This document shows, piece by piece, positions 40,883 through 43,043 of a DNA stretch of 43,043 nt (positions are counted from its first letter, which is position 1; every line of letters begins with the position of its first letter). The position numbers and the translations under genes are program-made. The stretch spans positions 1-43,043 of the forward strand of contig WQUW01000007.1 of assembly GCA_009781915.1 (NCBI GenBank), written 5' to 3'. Under the pieces are notes generated by a model. That model was not told the origin of the DNA and made no database searches. It was given only the letters and a program-made list of their open reading frames with translations. This stretch comes from Treponema sp. Lineage in GTDB: Bacteria; Spirochaetota; Spirochaetia; Treponematales; Breznakiellaceae.

Positions 40883-42727
40883 CTATCTTTTCCCGCTTGG
40901 TTGTATCATTTTAATCCTATAGTCAGTCTTGTCAAGAGAGAAGTTACAGTTGTAGTACGCATCCCCAACAGCCAGCTCTTTTTCCCATTTTGCCTTAAAC
41001 AAGGCTGTCTCCCGCATGAGCTTGCGCTTTTTTTCGGAATTTACATTGTACCCGCGTGTTCTTGACTCTAGATGATAGGCTTCGGCATAGGGAGTCCATA
41101 CAATTGAATACCCTGCCTTTCGTATGTTCATGCATAAATCGACATCGTTAAACGAATCGGAAAACCCAGGCGCGAACTGTCCGGCTTCTTCGAAAACCTC
41201 CCGCCTGACCATCATGCAGGCGGCGGTAACCGCGCTCATATTCTGCACGATCTGCAATTTCCCCATGTAGCCTGTGGTATCGTAGGGGGCCCCGTGGTAA
41301 ATATGCCCGGCAACCTCGCCCAAGCCCGCTATTACGCCCGCGTGTTGAATGCAGCCGTTAAGATAGTACAATTTTGCCCCCACAGCCCCCACATCGCTAC
41401 GCTGGCTGTACATGAGCATTTCTTCGATCCAGTTCGGCGCAATTACCAGTACATCGTTGTTCAAGAAAACCAGATGCCTGCCACGGGCGTTCAGAACGCC
41501 GAAATTGCATATTTCACTGAAGTTGAACCCCCTTCCTTCCCAGTGCACAATGCGGATGTTTTTGTATCTTTCAAGTTCTTCGTACAAGGCAAAAGTGGCG
41601 GCTTGCGAACTATTGTTCTCTACAACGATAATCTCGTAATTCTCGTAGGTTGTTTTTTCCGAGATGGAAGAAAGGCACTTCCGCAATAGCGGCGCGTTAT
41701 CCTTGTTGGGGATAACTATGGACACGAGCGGCTTGTCCGCCAAATCATAGATTACCCTGTAATATCCGGGAAGTTCGATTTTGCTTTCTACACGGGCAGG
41801 CTTTTCACGCTCTTTCAGGAACCCGGCTATGGCTTTTTCCCCCGTTAAAACAGCCTCCATTCTTTTCCCGGTATCAAGCGCCGCTGTTTTTTCACCATCT
41901 CTGCGGAAGTACAGCAGCTTGGGAATATGGCATATTCTGGACGCCGCGTCCGTATACCGGAGGATCAGATCATAATCATGGCTTCCGTCAAACTCGCTTC
42001 TGAATACGCCGGTTTTTTCCACAAGCGCTCTGGAAAAAACGATGAACCGGCCAATATAGTTGTGGGAACACAGGGTATCAGGGGCGTAACCGGGTTTATG
42101 ATGCCTGAACGTAACGTTATGAATACCGGAAAAAACGGCTTCGTCGGAATATATAAAATCGACGTTGTCGCTACAGATGCTCTTCACCGCTTCGTAAAGG
42201 GCAGAGGGATGAAGCACATCGCCTTCGTCCAAAAGCCCCAAGTAGCCGCCCGTGGACATTTCTATTGCCGTATTCAGTCTGCCGGATATGCCAGAATCAC
42301 CGTCAGATTTCCTGTATTTGATCCTGTTGTCGGTTCGGGCATAGGTTTCGCAGATATGGCTAGGGGTTTCATGGGCTTCGCCGCTTCCATCGACCAGGCA
42401 AAGCTCCCATTCGCCGTATGTCTGCGCCACGACTGATTCTATCATTTCCCTGACAGACTCCTCCGGCGTGCCGCATAGGGACACTATTATGGAGATTTTT
42501 ACCTTTTGGGGAAAAACCGCCCTTTCCTGGGCTATTTTTTCGTGCTTTGGCAACAGGACATAGGTCTTTAGCGGGGCCCACTCCCCCCGCAGTCCGGCCG
42601 AGATTTCCCTGATTGTCTTTCTGATTCCGTGCCTTTTTATGGAACGCAAACTTTTCGCAAAAAGGAACAGCCGCCTGTTGCGCCGTATAAAATTAATCAA
42701 GCCCCAAGTTGGTCTAACGAGACACAA
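40883..42727 (-). CDS. Tandem GT2 glycosyltransferase, GC-rich copy
   Basis: A 614-residue paralogue of the enzyme at 33743-35584, with the same two GT2 domains (first about 77-290, second about 335-600). In the first domain the metal motif DHDD of the paralogue is replaced by DEGD at 167-170, so that domain may be weaker or inactive. The second keeps VSIVIPNKDN, VENNSSQ and FLNNDVLV. The start is TTG (42727) supported by GGAGG seven bases upstream. It is the first gene of the polysaccharide block in this contig. Confidence 0.85.
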   Translation of the reverse strand: MCLVRPTWGLINFIRRNRRLFLFAKSLRSIKRHGIRKTIREISAGLRGEWAPLKTYVLLPKHEKIAQERAVFPQKVKISIIVSLCGTPEESVREMIESVVAQTYGEWELCLVDGSGEAHETPSHICETYARTDNRIKYRKSDGDSGISGRLNTAIEMSTGGYLGLLDEGDVLHPSALYEAVKSICSDNVDFIYSDEAVFSGIHNVTFRHHKPGYAPDTLCSHNYIGRFIVFSRALVEKTGVFRSEFDGSHDYDLILRYTDAASRICHIPKLLYFRRDGEKTAALDTGKRMEAVLTGEKAIAGFLKEREKPARVESKIELPGYYRVIYDLADKPLVSIVIPNKDNAPLLRKCLSSISEKTTYENYEIIVVENNSSQAATFALYEELERYKNIRIVHWEGRGFNFSEICNFGVLNARGRHLVFLNNDVLVIAPNWIEEMLMYSQRSDVGAVGAKLYYLNGCIQHAGVIAGLGEVAGHIYHGAPYDTTGYMGKLQIVQNMSAVTAACMMVRREVFEEAGQFAPGFSDSFNDVDLCMNIRKAGYSIVWTPYAEAYHLESRTRGYNVNSEKKRKLMRETALFKAKWEKELAVGDAYYNCNFSLDKTDYRIKMIQPSGKR

Positions 42728-42789
42728 GCATCAGCCTCCACTTCACGACCTTTCTTTTTGGACACAGGTATTCTTCGCATACATTACTA

Positions 42790-42817
42790 ATACTATAATA
42801 TAATACAATTAGTTCAA
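42790..42817 (-). promoter_or_regulatory. Candidate promoter of the polysaccharide block
   Basis: On the minus strand: TTGAAC (42817-42812), 16 bases, TAGTAT (42795-42790), within a very AT-rich stretch that offers other -10 choices. The leader would be about 55 bases and contains GGAGG before the TTG start. Confidence 0.45.
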
Positions 42818-42900
42818 CCTTGTCCAGAGGCTGATATTTACTGCCATCGGCAACTTCGCCACACGGGCTTGCATGATTACGCGTATGTTGAAAAGTAGCG

Positions 42901-42925
42901 TAAGTCCTTACAAGATAAGGACTTA
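42901..42925. other. Perfect 10-bp hairpin near contig end
   Basis: TAAGTCCTTA (42901-42910) and TAAGGACTTA (42916-42925) are exact inverted copies with a five-base loop. It lies upstream of the polysaccharide block and may end transcription from a gene beyond the contig, or be a protein-binding site. It is close to the unreliable end. Confidence 0.45.
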
Positions 42926-42928
42926 TGG

Positions 42929-43043
42929 GGGAGGGGGGGGGGGGGGGAAAAAAAAAAAAAAAAAAAATACCCCCCCCAAAAATTCTCCATTGGGTGCATT
43001 TAAATCAAACAAAGGGGGGGGTGCCAGCGGAGGGAGAAAGGCA
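42929..43043. other. Contig end with homopolymer runs
   Basis: Long G, A and C runs with little normal sequence between them. This mirrors the start of the window and looks artefactual. Nothing coding is seen from 42728 to the end. Confidence 0.7.

Noticed and set aside
42728-43043. Further gene or integration site at the right end
   Set aside because: No frame with a ribosome site, and the sequence is dominated by homopolymers.

Overview
The window looks like one whole contig from a spirochaete, most probably a Treponema-type organism. Evidence is a flagellar rod trio (FlgF-like, FlgG, and a short FlgJ-type rod-binding protein without a hydrolase domain), several small lipoproteins, a YjfB-like motility peptide, a class II aldolase beside a long pyruvate kinase, and an RCC1-repeat exported protein. 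The genus is my inference from family resemblance and gene order; no marker gene is present. Both ends run into unnatural homopolymers (poly-G, poly-A, poly-C), so the first ~50 and last ~115 bases should not be trusted.

Left part (205-21212), GC-rich, mostly housekeeping: an exported RCC1-repeat protein; cysteine synthase plus a MATE exporter; a YjfB-like motility peptide; a TPR lipoprotein; a DUF503 protein plus a small lipoprotein; an OmpA-domain envelope protein; PRPP synthetase plus an FGGY sugar kinase; an AAA/DUF4143 ATPase behind a 23-bp tandem array; a diacylglycerol-kinase-type lipid kinase; an MgtC family membrane protein; the flagellar rod operon; tex (interrupted by an in-frame TGA) with pyruvate kinase; and fructose-bisphosphate aldolase. 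Several of these genes have a good -10 box ending only about 4-12 bases before the start codon and no Shine-Dalgarno, suggesting leaderless or near-leaderless mRNAs.

Right part (21361-42727), all on the minus strand, is a surface-polysaccharide locus read from 42727 down to 21509. In order: a tandem-GT2 glycosyltransferase, an ABC-2 exporter pair (Wzm, short Wzt), dTDP-L-rhamnose synthesis (rmlA, rmlC, rmlD, rmlB, mostly with overlapping stop/start codons), a second tandem-GT2 enzyme paralogous to the first, a GT2-GT4 fusion, a GT2, a fused GT2-methyltransferase-kinase resembling chain terminators of the WbdD type, an MNT/HEPN toxin-antitoxin pair, two methyltransferases sharing a duplicated 5' coiled-coil cassette, and a 1159-residue GT-B/GT8/coiled-coil/ATP-grasp protein, followed by the decayed 5' end of a paralogue. 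The stretch from about 21.3 to 35.7 kb is visibly AT-rich compared with the rml/ABC genes and the left part, so it was probably acquired separately.

The inferred picture for the right part is synthesis of a rhamnose-containing glycan in the cytoplasm, modification and perhaps capping by methyl/phosphate groups, and export through Wzm/Wzt. The most unusual items are the GT-methyltransferase-kinase fusion, the heptad-repeat linker in the ATP-grasp protein, the duplicated tether cassette with evidence of module shuffling and decay, and the 23-bp array whose period equals the -35 to -10 distance.
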